A DNA stretch of 64,000 nt, taken from Nioella halotolerans (GTDB lineage: Bacteria > Pseudomonadota > Alphaproteobacteria > Rhodobacterales > Rhodobacteraceae). How positions within the stretch are numbered: the first letter of the stretch is position 1; each line of letters begins with the position of its first letter. This document shows positions 39,214 through 47,492 of the stretch, piece after piece. A program made the position numbers and the translations under genes. Under the pieces are notes generated by a model, which ran no database searches, had not been told where the DNA came from, and saw only the letters and a list, made by a program, of their open reading frames with translations. The DNA lies in the NCBI GenBank assembly GCA_003428585.1, contig QVQC01000062.1, forward strand, positions 52,804 to 116,803, written 5' to 3'.

Positions 39214-40257
39214 TCAGATGATCTCGTCTTCGTCGAAGATCGGGTCGGCCTCCAGTTGGGACGACAGGTGTTCCAGCGTTTCCCCGGCCTCGTCCGGGTC
39301 CGCGACCTGCGCCACATGGAACAGGGCATCGCCCTCGTTGACGTTCGGGAAGACGGCGCGGCCCACGATCAGGCCATCAGCGTCCGATACCACCGGGATT
39401 TCGACCTCTCCGAACGGGTCCGCGACGATGGCCAGCGTTTCGCCCTCGGTCACCGTGTCGCCCTCGGACTTGTAGGAGCGCAGCAGCCCACCCTGCGGTG
39501 CGCGCAGCCAACGACTTGATTTCGACAGCAACGGCTTGCGCTTGGGGCGCGCAATGCCCTTGGCAGGGAGCATGGATTGATCCTTGAGCACCCGCAGAAT
39601 GCCGCTCACCCCGGCGCGCACGGCCATTTCGTCGAAGCGCAAGGCCTCGCCAGCCTCGAACAGCAGCACGTCGACGCCCGCATCGCTGGCCGCGCCGCGC
39701 AACGATCCCTCGCGCAATTCCGACCGCAGGATCACCGGCGCCCCGAAGACACGGGCAAGGCGCAGGGTTTCGCGATTGCCGGGCGAGATGCGGATCTGCG
39801 GCAGATTCGTCCGATGCACCGCGGCCGAGTGCAGGTCGATCCCCAGATCGCTGCGCGCGACAATTTCTGTCATGAACAGCCGCGCCAGCCGCGACGCGAG
39901 CGAGCCGCCCTGCGTGCCGGGAAAGGTGCGGTTCAGGTCGCGGCGGTCGGGCAGGTATCGAGAGTTGTTGAGGAACCCGAATGCATTGACGATCGGCACC
40001 GCGATCAGCGTGCCGCGCAGGCTGTCCAGTTGCGGCACGCCAAGCAGCCGGCGCACGATCTCGATCCCGATGATCTCGTCGCCATGGACGCCCGCGCTGA
40101 CAAAGACGACCGGCCCGTCGCGCCGGCCATGGATGACATGGGCCGACATGGTCATCGGCGTGTGATCGGACAGCATGCTGACGGGCAGGTCGATGGTGCG
40201 CCTCGTGCCGGGCGTGATGACCTCGTCGCCGATCTTGAAGACCTTGCGTTTCGCCAT
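39214..40257 (-). CDS. Succinylglutamate desuccinylase/aspartoacylase-family zinc hydrolase
   Basis: The 347-residue protein has the M14-like zinc motif VFVSAGVHGDEIIG near residue 52, DRRDLNRTFPG, the third ligand in GIDLHSAAVHRT, and a C-terminal biotinyl-like beta domain (GGLLRSYKSEGDTVTEGETL). Relatives remove acyl groups from amino acids such as N-succinylglutamate. Its ATG overlaps the RimK stop (TGATG). The pairing suggests that it hydrolyses an amide related to RimK-made glutamate tails, but this is inference. Confidence 0.87.
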   Translation of the reverse strand: MAKRKVFKIGDEVITPGTRRTIDLPVSMLSDHTPMTMSAHVIHGRRDGPVVFVSAGVHGDEIIGIEIVRRLLGVPQLDSLRGTLIAVPIVNAFGFLNNSRYLPDRRDLNRTFPGTQGGSLASRLARLFMTEIVARSDLGIDLHSAAVHRTNLPQIRISPGNRETLRLARVFGAPVILRSELREGSLRGAASDAGVDVLLFEAGEALRFDEMAVRAGVSGILRVLKDQSMLPAKGIARPKRKPLLSKSSRWLRAPQGGLLRSYKSEGDTVTEGETLAIVADPFGEVEIPVVSDADGLIVGRAVFPNVNEGDALFHVAQVADPDEAGETLEHLSSQLEADPIFDEDEII

Positions 40258-41162
40258 CAGCCACGCCCTTTGGTGCGGGTTTTGCCGGGCACCGCGCTCT
40301 TCTCGACATGGTCGATGATCATGCCCGCGATATCCTTGCCGGTGGCCTTCTCGACACCTTCGAGACCGGGGGAGGAGTTCACCTCCATCACCACCGGCCC
40401 GTGATTGGAGCGCAGCATGTCGACGCCGCAGACATTGAGCCCCATGCTCTTGGCTGCGCGGATCGCGGTGGACCGTTCCTCGGGGCTGATCTTGACAACC
40501 GCCGCGCTGCCGCCGCGGTGGAGGTTGGAGCGAAAATCGCCCTCGGCCCCGGTGCGCTTCATCGCCGCCACCACCTTGCCGCCGATGACGAAGGCGCGGA
40601 TGTCGGTGCCGCCCGCCTCCTTGATGAATTCCTGCACGAGGATGTTGATGTTGACCCCGCGAAACGCCTCGATCACCGACCGCGCGGACCGGTCAGTGTC
40701 CGCCAGCACGACGCCAATGCCCTGCGTGCCCTCGAGCAGCTTGATGACCATGGGCGCGCCGCCGGCGACCTTGACCACCTCTTCGGTCTGCTTGGGATCG
40801 TGCGCGAAGGTGGTGACCGGCAGGCCGATCCCGTCGCGCGCGAGAAGTTGCAACGAGCGCAGCTTGTCCCGCGACCGCCCGATCGCCACGCTTTCGTTGA
40901 CGGGGTAGACCCCCATCATCTCGAACTGGCGCAAGACCGCGAGCCCGTAGAACGTCACCGAGGCCCCGATGCGTGGGATCACAGCGTCATAGAGCGGCAG
41001 CTTCTCGCCATTGTAGTAGATCTCCGGGCGGCGCGAGGCGATGTTCATGTAACATCGCGTGGTGTTGATGATGTCGAACTCGTGGCCGCGCGCAAGCCCC
41101 GCCTCCTTGAGGCGCGTATGCGAATAAAGGTTCGGCGCGCGTGACAGCATTGCGATCTTCAT
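40257..41162 (-). CDS. rimK: ATP-grasp glutamate ligase RimK
   Basis: The 301-residue protein begins [20 protein letters not shown] and shows the RimK ATP-grasp blocks [39 protein letters not shown] and [17 protein letters not shown]. In E. coli RimK adds glutamates to ribosomal protein S6. ATG 41162 follows AAGGAA; the upstream ATG 41195 overlaps the RimB-like gene. The flanking RimB-like and aspartoacylase-like genes form a recurrent trio. Confidence 0.92.
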   Translation of the reverse strand: MKIAMLSRAPNLYSHTRLKEAGLARGHEFDIINTTRCYMNIASRRPEIYYNGEKLPLYDAVIPRIGASVTFYGLAVLRQFEMMGVYPVNESVAIGRSRDKLRSLQLLARDGIGLPVTTFAHDPKQTEEVVKVAGGAPMVIKLLEGTQGIGVVLADTDRSARSVIEAFRGVNINILVQEFIKEAGGTDIRAFVIGGKVVAAMKRTGAEGDFRSNLHRGGSAAVVKISPEERSTAIRAAKSMGLNVCGVDMLRSNHGPVVMEVNSSPGLEGVEKATGKDIAGMIIDHVEKSAVPGKTRTKGRG

Positions 41163-41173
41163 CTCAGCTTCCT

Positions 41174-41659
41174 TTATTCGGGGGGGGTGAGCCATGAGCG
41201 ACCGCTGTCCACCAGAAGTCGCGCACGGCGCAGGGCAGTGCGCCCGATGATGATTGGAAAGGCCATGTCGGCCCTGTCGGCAAGCGAGATATCTATCCGG
41301 AGCCGGTGCCCCGCGATCAGCAGGCGGGTGCGGATGATGATCCGCTCCTCCGGCACGCCGCCGGTATTGGTGATCGCGCGCCGGTCATGGATGGGAAGGC
41401 GGCACAGGCTGGCCCGGTCCAGCCGGTCATGTTCGGGGTGAAATTCCACCCACGGCTTTCCGTCTTGCTCGAAGGGTCGGATGCGGCTGGCATGCAGGGC
41501 CGTGGTGCGCGCACCGGTGTCGATCTTGGCCTCGACCATGTCAAGGTCCAGCTCGGGTAACGCCACCCGTTCGCGCCAGCCGATCACGGATGGCGTCCTC
41601 GGGGTCGATCGCGTGCGCGGCGCCTTGGCGTCGCGACGGGGGGCCGGCCTTTCGTTCAT
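41174..41659 (-). CDS. RimB-like ATP-dependent zinc protease family protein (DUF785)
   Basis: The 161-residue protein has the retropepsin-like motif AKIDGTGARTT in the form [15 protein letters not shown] near residue 43, and [18 protein letters not shown] at the end. This matches the family that, in Pseudomonas, partners RimK and trims its glutamate tails. The first 25 residues are basic and probably disordered. It is the first gene of the rim trio. Confidence 0.87.
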   Translation of the reverse strand: MNERPAPRRDAKAPRTRSTPRTPSVIGWRERVALPELDLDMVEAKIDTGARTTALHASRIRPFEQDGKPWVEFHPEHDRLDRASLCRLPIHDRRAITNTGGVPEERIIIRTRLLIAGHRLRIDISLADRADMAFPIIIGRTALRRARLLVDSGRSWLTPPE

Positions 41660-42101
41660 CCGCTATGGGCCCGTGATCTTCGGCGACCGGCGCCCAACGT
41701 CCCGTCCTCGCGCCCGGCGGCGCCCCGCGCCCCTGCCGTTCCCTGCTCCTGCATGCTTTTGATGCCTCCCATTGATTGCTTTGGCAACACCGATGCTGAT
41801 CGGGTCAGCAGGCTCGCCCCTGTCCTGCCGCCCGGTTTGCATTCCGGCGATGAAAGCAGAGATGCCGCGACGCTGGCAAGACCAGTTCCCACACCAAGCG
41901 CCGGCTGCGCGCGTCGGCGTGTGCAGGGTGCGCGCACGGGCCTTTCCAGGCCGCTGCGTCACATCGTGGGGTGCGACCTGCCGCCGACTTGCGATCGACC
42001 CGGCCAAGACTGCGCCAGGACCGACGCTTGCCAACAGGCGTGGTCGAAGGACCTGAACAAACGTCGACAGGGCGGATTGCGACCTTCGGGATCGGAAGAA
42101 T
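41660..42101. other. 442-base gap beside tRNA-Asn with no recognisable gene
   Basis: Several frames are open here but none has family likeness or a good start site. Some simply read through the tRNA. No integrase, direct repeat of the tRNA end or insertion-sequence terminus is visible. It may be decayed DNA or an untranslated leader. Confidence 0.5.
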
Positions 42102-42176
42102 TGGCTCCGGCGGTAGGGATCGAACCTACGACCAATTGATTAACAGTCAACTGCTCTACCGCTGAGCTACGCCGGA
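42102..42176 (-). tRNA. tRNA-Asn (anticodon GTT)
   Basis: The 75-base gene folds into a full cloverleaf: acceptor TCCGGCG/CGCCGGA, D arm GCTC/GAGC, anticodon arm GTTGA-CTGTTAA-TCAAT with GTT in the loop, and T arm GTAGG-TTCGATC-CCTAC. The CCA end is encoded. Confidence 0.97.
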
Positions 42177-42244
42177 ACTGGGGGCCGTATAGCAACCTCG
42201 GTTTTGGAGGTCCAGAGGATTTTGACCCGGACGCCCGGCTTTTG

Positions 42245-43123
42245 TCAGCATCGCGAAAACCGGGCGGTCGCCGTCAGGGAGCCCTCGGGGTTGACGATGT
42301 TTCGATCAACAAGATCAACGAGATGGGCAAGAACGTTGCGCTCCGCCACTGGCAGCATCTGCGCCGGGATGTCGGTGTAGATGCGGCTGGCAAGGTCCTG
42401 CGGCGTTGCCGCGCCGGCCGCGAGGGCCGCGAGAATTTGCGCCTCGCGCGCGTCGCGGTGATCAAGCAATTCGCGGCAGCGCGCGCGGGGGGCGGTGATC
42501 GCCTCGCCATGCGCGGGGTAGAACACCCGGTCGTCGCGCCCCATCAGCCGACCCAGCGACGCGCGGAACGCGGACAGGTCGCCATCGGGCGGCGAGATCA
42601 GCGAGGTGGACCAGCCCATCACCAGGTCGCCGCAGAACAGCGCGCCGGCCCAGCCGTAACTGAGGTGATGGGCCATGTGGCCGGGGGTGTGCAGCACCTC
42701 GATGCGCCAGTTCCGCGCGCTGAGAACTTCGCCATCGCGCAGCGTGATATCGGGGGTGAAATCTTGGTCTAGACCTTCGCCGCCGCCGATCAGCCCGCCC
42801 TCGGCGAGCGTCTGCATGGCGGCGGCGCGGCCCCAGTCCGCGGGCCCCGCGGCCATGACCGGTGCGCCAGTGGCCTCGGCCAGCGGCCGGGCGAGCGGGG
42901 AGTGGTCGAGATGCGCATGCGTCACGAGGATATGGCTGATCCGCTGCTCGGGGCCAAGCGCGCCGAGGATCGCGTCGAGATGCGGCCGCGACATCGGGCC
43001 GGGGTCGATCACGGCGACGTCACGGTCACCGACTAGGAAGGTGTTGGTGCCGTTCAGCGTCATGGGCGAGGGGTTGGGCGCGGTGATCCGGCGCAGTCCG
43101 GGTTCCAGCAGCGTTGCGGTCAT
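42245..43123 (-). CDS. Metallo-beta-lactamase-fold hydrolase (LACTB2/glyoxalase II-like)
   Basis: The 292-residue protein has the metal motif THAHLDHSPLARPL, GPMSRPHLDAIL, later ligands in HTPGHMAHHLSY and FCGDLVM, and PAHGEAI. A C-terminal helical region resembles the LACTB2 winged-helix-like domain. The family includes endoribonucleases and thioesterases, so the reaction is open. ATG 43123 follows GGGAAGAGAG. It is divergent from the sensor kinase gene with 41 bases between. Confidence 0.87.
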   Translation of the reverse strand: MTATLLEPGLRRITAPNPSPMTLNGTNTFLVGDRDVAVIDPGPMSRPHLDAILGALGPEQRISHILVTHAHLDHSPLARPLAEATGAPVMAAGPADWGRAAAMQTLAEGGLIGGGEGLDQDFTPDITLRDGEVLSARNWRIEVLHTPGHMAHHLSYGWAGALFCGDLVMGWSTSLISPPDGDLSAFRASLGRLMGRDDRVFYPAHGEAITAPRARCRELLDHRDAREAQILAALAAGAATPQDLASRIYTDIPAQMLPVAERNVLAHLVDLVDRNIVNPEGSLTATARFSRC

Positions 43124-43164
43124 GCTCTCTTCCCTCATTGCCTGCCACGGGGTTAGATGGCGTC

Positions 43165-44484
43165 ATGCGATGGGACTGGCTCAAGAGATTCATGCCGCGG
43201 GGGCTGTATGGCCGGGCCGCCTTGATCCTGATCGTGCCCATCGTGTCGCTGCAACTTGTCGTGTCGGTCGCCTTCCTGCAACGCCATTTCGAAGACGTGA
43301 CCTGGCAATTGACCTCGGCCCTCGCCTTTGACCTTCGGCTGGTGAACGAGGCGTTGCAGGACGGCGCACGCGACGAGGCACGGCGGTTGGCGGAACGGCT
43401 CGACATGACGGTTGGCGCGGCCGCGGCGCCTGACTGGCTGGGGCAACAGGCGGTGATGCGCCGCTGGTATGACCTGTCGGGGCGCGGCGTGATCTCGACC
43501 CTGACCACGATGGTGCCCGAAATCGGCTGGATCGACCTTGCCCGAAGCGACCGGTGGGTGATTCTGGCTCTGGAGGCCGAGGGCGCCGCGCCGCTGGTGC
43601 TGGAGATCGACCGGCGGCGGGTGTCGGCGTCCAACCCGCACCAGCTTTTCGTCATCATGATCCTGACGGGGGTGCTGATGACGGCGGTGGCCTTCGTCTT
43701 CTTGCGCAACCAGGTGCGGCCGATCCGGCGCCTGGCCCGCGTGGCGGAGGCGTTCGGCAAGGGGCGGGTGGAACCCTACAAGCCCTCGGGCGCGTTGGAA
43801 GTGCGCGCGGCAGGGCGGGCGTTTCTGGACATGCGCAACCGGATCGAGCGGCATATCGAGCAGCGCACGATGATGCTGTCAGGGGTCAGCCACGACATGC
43901 GCACGCCGCTCACGCGGATGAAGCTGGGCCTCTCGATGCTCGACCCCGGGCCGGAGACGGAGGACCTGCTGCGCGACGTGGCCGAGATGGAGGCGCTTCT
44001 CGACACGTTCCTCGATTTCGCGCGGTCCGAGGCGCTTGACGATCCGGAAGAGGTGGACGTGGCGGCGCTTGCCCGGCAGGTGGCGGAGGATGCGGCCCGT
44101 CTTGGCGGCGAGGTGACGCTGGACCTGCCCGCCGAGGCGCCGGTCGTGGCGCTGCGCCCCGGCGCGGTGCGGCGGGCCTTGTCCAACCTGCTGAGCAACG
44201 CGCTGCGATACGGCAGCCGGGCGCGGCTGAGCCTGACGGTGCTTGACCGCGCGCTGCGCTTCACGGTGGAAGATGACGGGCCGGGGATCGCGGCGGAGGA
44301 TCGGGAGCGGGCGGTGCGCCCCTTTGCCCGCCTCGACGCGGCGCGCAACCAGAACCGCGGCGGCGGTGTCGGGCTGGGGCTGGCCATCGCCAACGACATC
44401 GCCCGCGGCCACGGCGGCACAATGCGGCTGTCACAATCGGAGGATCTCGGTGGCCTGCGCGTGGATTTCGTGCTGGCGCGGTGA
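43165..44484 (+). CDS. EnvZ-like sensor histidine kinase without an adjacent response regulator
   Basis: The 439-residue protein has a first membrane helix at about 17-38, a periplasmic part to about 160, a second helix at about 161-180, a HAMP domain, the H box SGVSHDMRTPLTRMKL with His243, the N box LSNLLSNALRYG, VEDDGPGI and GGGVGLGLAIANDIARGHGG. The sequence is close to EnvZ kinases. No OmpR-type regulator gene lies beside it; CtrA at 29219 is a different branch. It probably pairs with a regulator encoded elsewhere. Confidence 0.9.
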   Translation: MRWDWLKRFMPRGLYGRAALILIVPIVSLQLVVSVAFLQRHFEDVTWQLTSALAFDLRLVNEALQDGARDEARRLAERLDMTVGAAAAPDWLGQQAVMRRWYDLSGRGVISTLTTMVPEIGWIDLARSDRWVILALEAEGAAPLVLEIDRRRVSASNPHQLFVIMILTGVLMTAVAFVFLRNQVRPIRRLARVAEAFGKGRVEPYKPSGALEVRAAGRAFLDMRNRIERHIEQRTMMLSGVSHDMRTPLTRMKLGLSMLDPGPETEDLLRDVAEMEALLDTFLDFARSEALDDPEEVDVAALARQVAEDAARLGGEVTLDLPAEAPVVALRPGAVRRALSNLLSNALRYGSRARLSLTVLDRALRFTVEDDGPGIAAEDRERAVRPFARLDAARNQNRGGGVGLGLAIANDIARGHGGTMRLSQSEDLGGLRVDFVLAR

Positions 44485-44495
44485 TCGGGGTGGTC

Positions 44496-44572
44496 TGGTA
44501 GGCCCGGCAGGACTCGAACCCGCAACCAAAGCGTTATGAGCGCTCTGCTCTAACCAATTGAGCTACAGGCCC
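44496..44572 (-). tRNA. tRNA with anticodon CAT (elongator Met or Ile2)
   Basis: The 77-base gene forms a cloverleaf: acceptor GGGCCTG/CGGGCCT with a G1-U72 wobble, anticodon arm GAGCG-CTCATAA-CGCTT, T arm GCGGG-TTCGAGT-CCTGC, and CCA encoded. It lacks the three G-C pairs of an initiator anticodon stem. C4-G69 and C5-G68 are the pairs recognised by TilS in E. coli, which favours Ile2 (lysidine at C34). Confidence 0.93.
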
Positions 44573-44702
44573 GCCACACCCCGCGTGATAGCAGGACCGT
44601 GCACGGGGTCAAGCGGGTGCGGCGACGACGCGAGGTCTGGCAAGGCTTTCCACCGGGTGCGCCGCGTGATCAGATGCCGCGACACCAGCCACAAGGATCC
44701 CC

Positions 44703-45401
44703 ATGACCCGCTTCCTCTTCGAGCCGCCCGCCATTCGTTCGATCCCCGTGACGGGGGAAGACGCCGCCTGTCCTGTGCACCGCATCTTCTGCGTCGGGCG
44801 CAATTATGCCGCCCACGCCGCCGAGATGGGCAACGAGGTTGACCGCGAGGCTCCGTTCTACTTCACCAAGTCGCCACATGCCCTGCTGGCCAGTGGCGCG
44901 ACCCTGCCTTACCCGCCGGGCACGCAAGATCTGCACCACGAGATGGAACTGGCCCTCGTGATTGGCCAGCCCGTCTTTCAGGCCACGCGCGACGCGGCGC
45001 GCGGGGCGATCTTCGGCTATGGCTGCGCGCTCGACATGACGCGGCGCGACTTGCAGGGCGCGGCGAAGGACAAGCGCCGGCCGTGGGACCTCGGCAAGGA
45101 TTTCGAGGGCTCGGCCGTGGTGGCCCCGCTGACCCGCGCCGAGGACATGGGCGAGATCGGGCCGCAGCGACTTCACCTGTCGGTGAACGGCGAAACCCGG
45201 CAGGACGCGACGCTGGACGAGATGATCCATGGCGTGGCCGGGATCGTGGCGGACCTGTCGCGGTTCTACCATCTCGTGCCCGGTGACCTGATCCTGACAG
45301 GCACCCCCGCCGGCGTCGGTGCGGTCAGACCGGGGGACGTGTTGCACGGGGGAATCGATGGGCTCGATCCGATTTCGCTGACCATCGGGTCTGCGACATG
45401 A
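44703..45401 (+). CDS. Fumarylacetoacetate hydrolase-family protein
   Basis: The 232-residue protein has the FAH-family motifs IFCVGRNYAAHAAEMGNE, PFYFTKSPHALL, HHEMELALVIG with acidic metal ligands, and DLILTGTPAGVGAV. Small members of this family hydrolyse fumarylpyruvate or acylpyruvates or decarboxylate oxaloacetate. The place before a TRAP and protocatechuate region makes an aromatic-catabolic role possible, but no gentisate genes are visible. Confidence 0.88.
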   Translation: MTRFLFEPPAIRSIPVTGEDAACPVHRIFCVGRNYAAHAAEMGNEVDREAPFYFTKSPHALLASGATLPYPPGTQDLHHEMELALVIGQPVFQATRDAARGAIFGYGCALDMTRRDLQGAAKDKRRPWDLGKDFEGSAVVAPLTRAEDMGEIGPQRLHLSVNGETRQDATLDEMIHGVAGIVADLSRFYHLVPGDLILTGTPAGVGAVRPGDVLHGGIDGLDPISLTIGSAT

Positions 45402-45779
45402 ACGGGCAGCGGGCGCCGTGGCCCCGTTTGCGTCGCATTGGGGGCGGTTGCGTGCCCTGACCGGGGGAGAAACGGCCCCAAACAGTCGAGTCGCATCTTC
45501 TGTGCGGTCCGCGACGCGGCCCTCTGTGAGGAGAGCGCCTGTGCCTCCCGTGCGTGCCTCCTCATAAAAACCGTTGCGAACGGGCGTGAATTAAGTTACC
45601 GAACGGTTGGTCGTTTTATTTGAAACGAACTCTGGAGGGACGGAACGGCACGTTGGAACGCACTCGACAGGTTGGGCTTCGCAGGTCAGCATGACGCAAC
45701 GGGAGCCGCGTTTCAGCAGAATCATGTTTACCCGGTCATCCGGGCGGGTAGACTCTGGTCAAAAGGGAGGAAACCGACA
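45402..45779 (+). promoter_or_regulatory. 378-base leader of the TRAP operon with three inverted repeats
   Basis: No gene is seen. Three palindromes lie within 58 bases: CCGTT-GCG-AACGG at 45571-45583, ACCG-AA-CGGT at 45598-45607, and TCGTTT-TATTTG-AAACGA at 45611-45628. The first and second share AACGG. The AT-rich stretch around 45585-45625 is the likely promoter. GGGAGGA at 45764-45770 is the ribosome-binding site of the following gene. Confidence 0.55.
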
Positions 45780-46829
45780 ATGACCATTTCTCGTCGTCAA
45801 CTAATGAAATCCACCGGTGCAGCCGGTGTCGCCATGATCGGCGCCAGCGTGCTGCCCAAGGCTGCGCGTGCCAATGAATTCACCATTCGCCTGCACCAGT
45901 TCCTGCCGGCGCAGGCCAACGTGCCGGCACATGTGCTCGATGTCTGGGCCGACACGATCGAAGAGGAATCCGGCGGCCGCATCACCGTGGAACGCTTCCC
46001 CTCGATGCAGCTTGGCGGTACCCCGCCCGACCTGATCGACCAGGCCATCGACGGCGTGGCCGACGTGGTCTGGACCGTGGCAGGCTACACGCCGGGCCGC
46101 TTCCCCCGGACCGAGGTGTTCGAACTGCCCTTCATGATGACCAGTGCCGGCCCCACCAGCCGCGCCTTCTGGACCTTGGCAGAACGTCACATGATGGATG
46201 CCGATTTCGCCGAGTTCAAACCGATCGCGGTCTGGGTGCATGGCCCCGGCCTGATCCACTCCTCGACGCCGATCCGCACCCCCGATGACCTGAGCGGGGT
46301 GAAGCTGCGCGCGCCGACCCGCGTGACGAACCAGTTGCTGAGCAATCTCGGCGCGACCACCGTCGGCATGCCGGTTCCGGCCATCCCCGAGGCGTTGTCG
46401 CGTGGCGTCGTCGACGGCGCGGTGATCCCGTGGGAGGTCGTCGGTATCCTGCGGGTTCAGGAACTGGTCGAAAATCACACGATCTTCACCGGTGCGTCGC
46501 TTTACACCACCAGCTTCCTCTTCGCGATGAACCGCGCCTCCTACGAGGCGCTGCCGCCCGACCTGCAGGAAGTGATCGACAACAATTCCGGCGCCGACGT
46601 GTCGGCATGGGCAGGCTCGACGCAGGAGTTCTACGACACGCCGATCCGTGAGCAGGCGATCGACCGTGGCAACAACATCATCGAACTGACCGAGGAAGAG
46701 GTCGAGATGTGGCGCGACGCATCGCAGCCGACCATCGACAACTGGGTCGCCGAGATGGACGAGGCGGGCATGGACGGCAGCGGCCTCCTGGCCGAGGCCC
46801 GCGAGCTCATCGCCGAGTACAGCGCCTGA
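45780..46829 (+). CDS. TRAP transporter periplasmic binding protein (DctP family)
   Basis: The 349-residue protein starts with a twin-arginine signal (SRRQLMKSTGAAGVAMIGAS, cleavage near ARA-NEF), so it is probably exported folded. The mature part has DctP features: GRITVERFPSMQLGG, ADVVWTVAGYTPGRFP, LSGVKLRAPTRVTNQLLSNL, GVVDGAVIPWEVV. It binds an organic acid and delivers it to the DctQM pair. The nearby protocatechuate genes make an aromatic acid one reasonable ligand. Confidence 0.92.
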   Translation: MTISRRQLMKSTGAAGVAMIGASVLPKAARANEFTIRLHQFLPAQANVPAHVLDVWADTIEEESGGRITVERFPSMQLGGTPPDLIDQAIDGVADVVWTVAGYTPGRFPRTEVFELPFMMTSAGPTSRAFWTLAERHMMDADFAEFKPIAVWVHGPGLIHSSTPIRTPDDLSGVKLRAPTRVTNQLLSNLGATTVGMPVPAIPEALSRGVVDGAVIPWEVVGILRVQELVENHTIFTGASLYTTSFLFAMNRASYEALPPDLQEVIDNNSGADVSAWAGSTQEFYDTPIREQAIDRGNNIIELTEEEVEMWRDASQPTIDNWVAEMDEAGMDGSGLLAEARELIAEYSA

Positions 46830-46837
46830 GGCGCCCC

Positions 46838-46869
46838 CGCCCCCGCGGCCCGGACCGGCCGCGGGGGCG
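46838..46869 (+). terminator. Strong hairpin between TRAP binding-protein and DctQ genes
   Basis: A perfect 13-bp GC stem (46838-46850 with 46857-46869) encloses CGGACC and is followed by TTCGTTTTC. It lies 8 bases after the binding-protein stop. It probably causes partial termination or protects the upstream mRNA, giving excess binding protein over membrane parts. Confidence 0.7.
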
Positions 46870-46905
46870 CTTCGTTTTCATCCATTCGCAACCAAGGGGG
46901 GCAAG

Positions 46906-47490
46906 ATGCCCAATCTGGTGGACCGGCTGTCGCGCGGCATGGCCGTTCTGGGCGGCAGTATCCTGACCGTTTTGGTGATTCTCATCTTCGTCAGCGTGCT
47001 GGGCCGGGGATTGAGCACCTTCGGCCACTGGGACTGGCTGGAAAGCGTCGCGCCGGGCTTCGCGGCCTGGGTGGTTGGCACCGGCGTCGGGCCGGTGACG
47101 GGCGATTTCGAGATCGTCGAGTCCGGCATCGCCTTCGCGATCTTCTGTTTCCTGCCGATCTGCCAGCTTTACAGCGGCCATGCGACGGTGGATGTCTTCA
47201 CCTCGCTGATGCCGGCGCGGGTCACACAGATGTTGCAAACCTTGTGGGAAATCGTGCTGACCGCCGTTCTGATCCTGATCACCGTTCGCTTGCTAGAGGG
47301 CACCTTGGAAAAATATTCACGCGGGCAGACGACCTTCCTGCTGCAATACCCGGTCTGGTGGGCCTACGCGGCCAGTTTCGGGGCCGCTGTCGTGACCTCG
47401 CTGGTCGGGGTCTACTGCGCGGCTGCGCGGGTGCTGGAACTGGTCAGCGGGCGGGCGATCCTGCCCGGCAGCGGGGGGGCGGTCCATTGA
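46906..47490 (+). CDS. TRAP transporter small membrane subunit (DctQ family)
   Basis: The 194-residue protein has four hydrophobic segments (LGGSILTVLVILIFVSVLG, IAFAIFCFLPICQLY, WEIVLTAVLILITVRLL, WAYAASFGAAVVTSLVGV) and GHATVDVF, as in DctQ. The segment before residue 60 carries a longer than usual periplasmic-type loop. It pairs with the large subunit encoded two bases downstream. Confidence 0.87.
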   Translation: MPNLVDRLSRGMAVLGGSILTVLVILIFVSVLGRGLSTFGHWDWLESVAPGFAAWVVGTGVGPVTGDFEIVESGIAFAIFCFLPICQLYSGHATVDVFTSLMPARVTQMLQTLWEIVLTAVLILITVRLLEGTLEKYSRGQTTFLLQYPVWWAYAASFGAAVVTSLVGVYCAAARVLELVSGRAILPGSGGAVH

Positions 47491-47492
47491 GC

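Noticed and set aside
37008-39329. 773-codon minus-strand frame opposite the P-type ATPase
   Set aside because: It is an antisense shadow. The plus-strand protein has all P-type ATPase motifs.
41753-42139. Plus-strand ORF of 128 codons reading into tRNA-Asn
   Set aside because: Its end is the translated tRNA (a common annotation artefact) and the rest has no family likeness.
41660-42244. tRNA-Asn as an integration site
   Set aside because: No integrase gene, repeated tRNA end or mobile genes are seen on either side.
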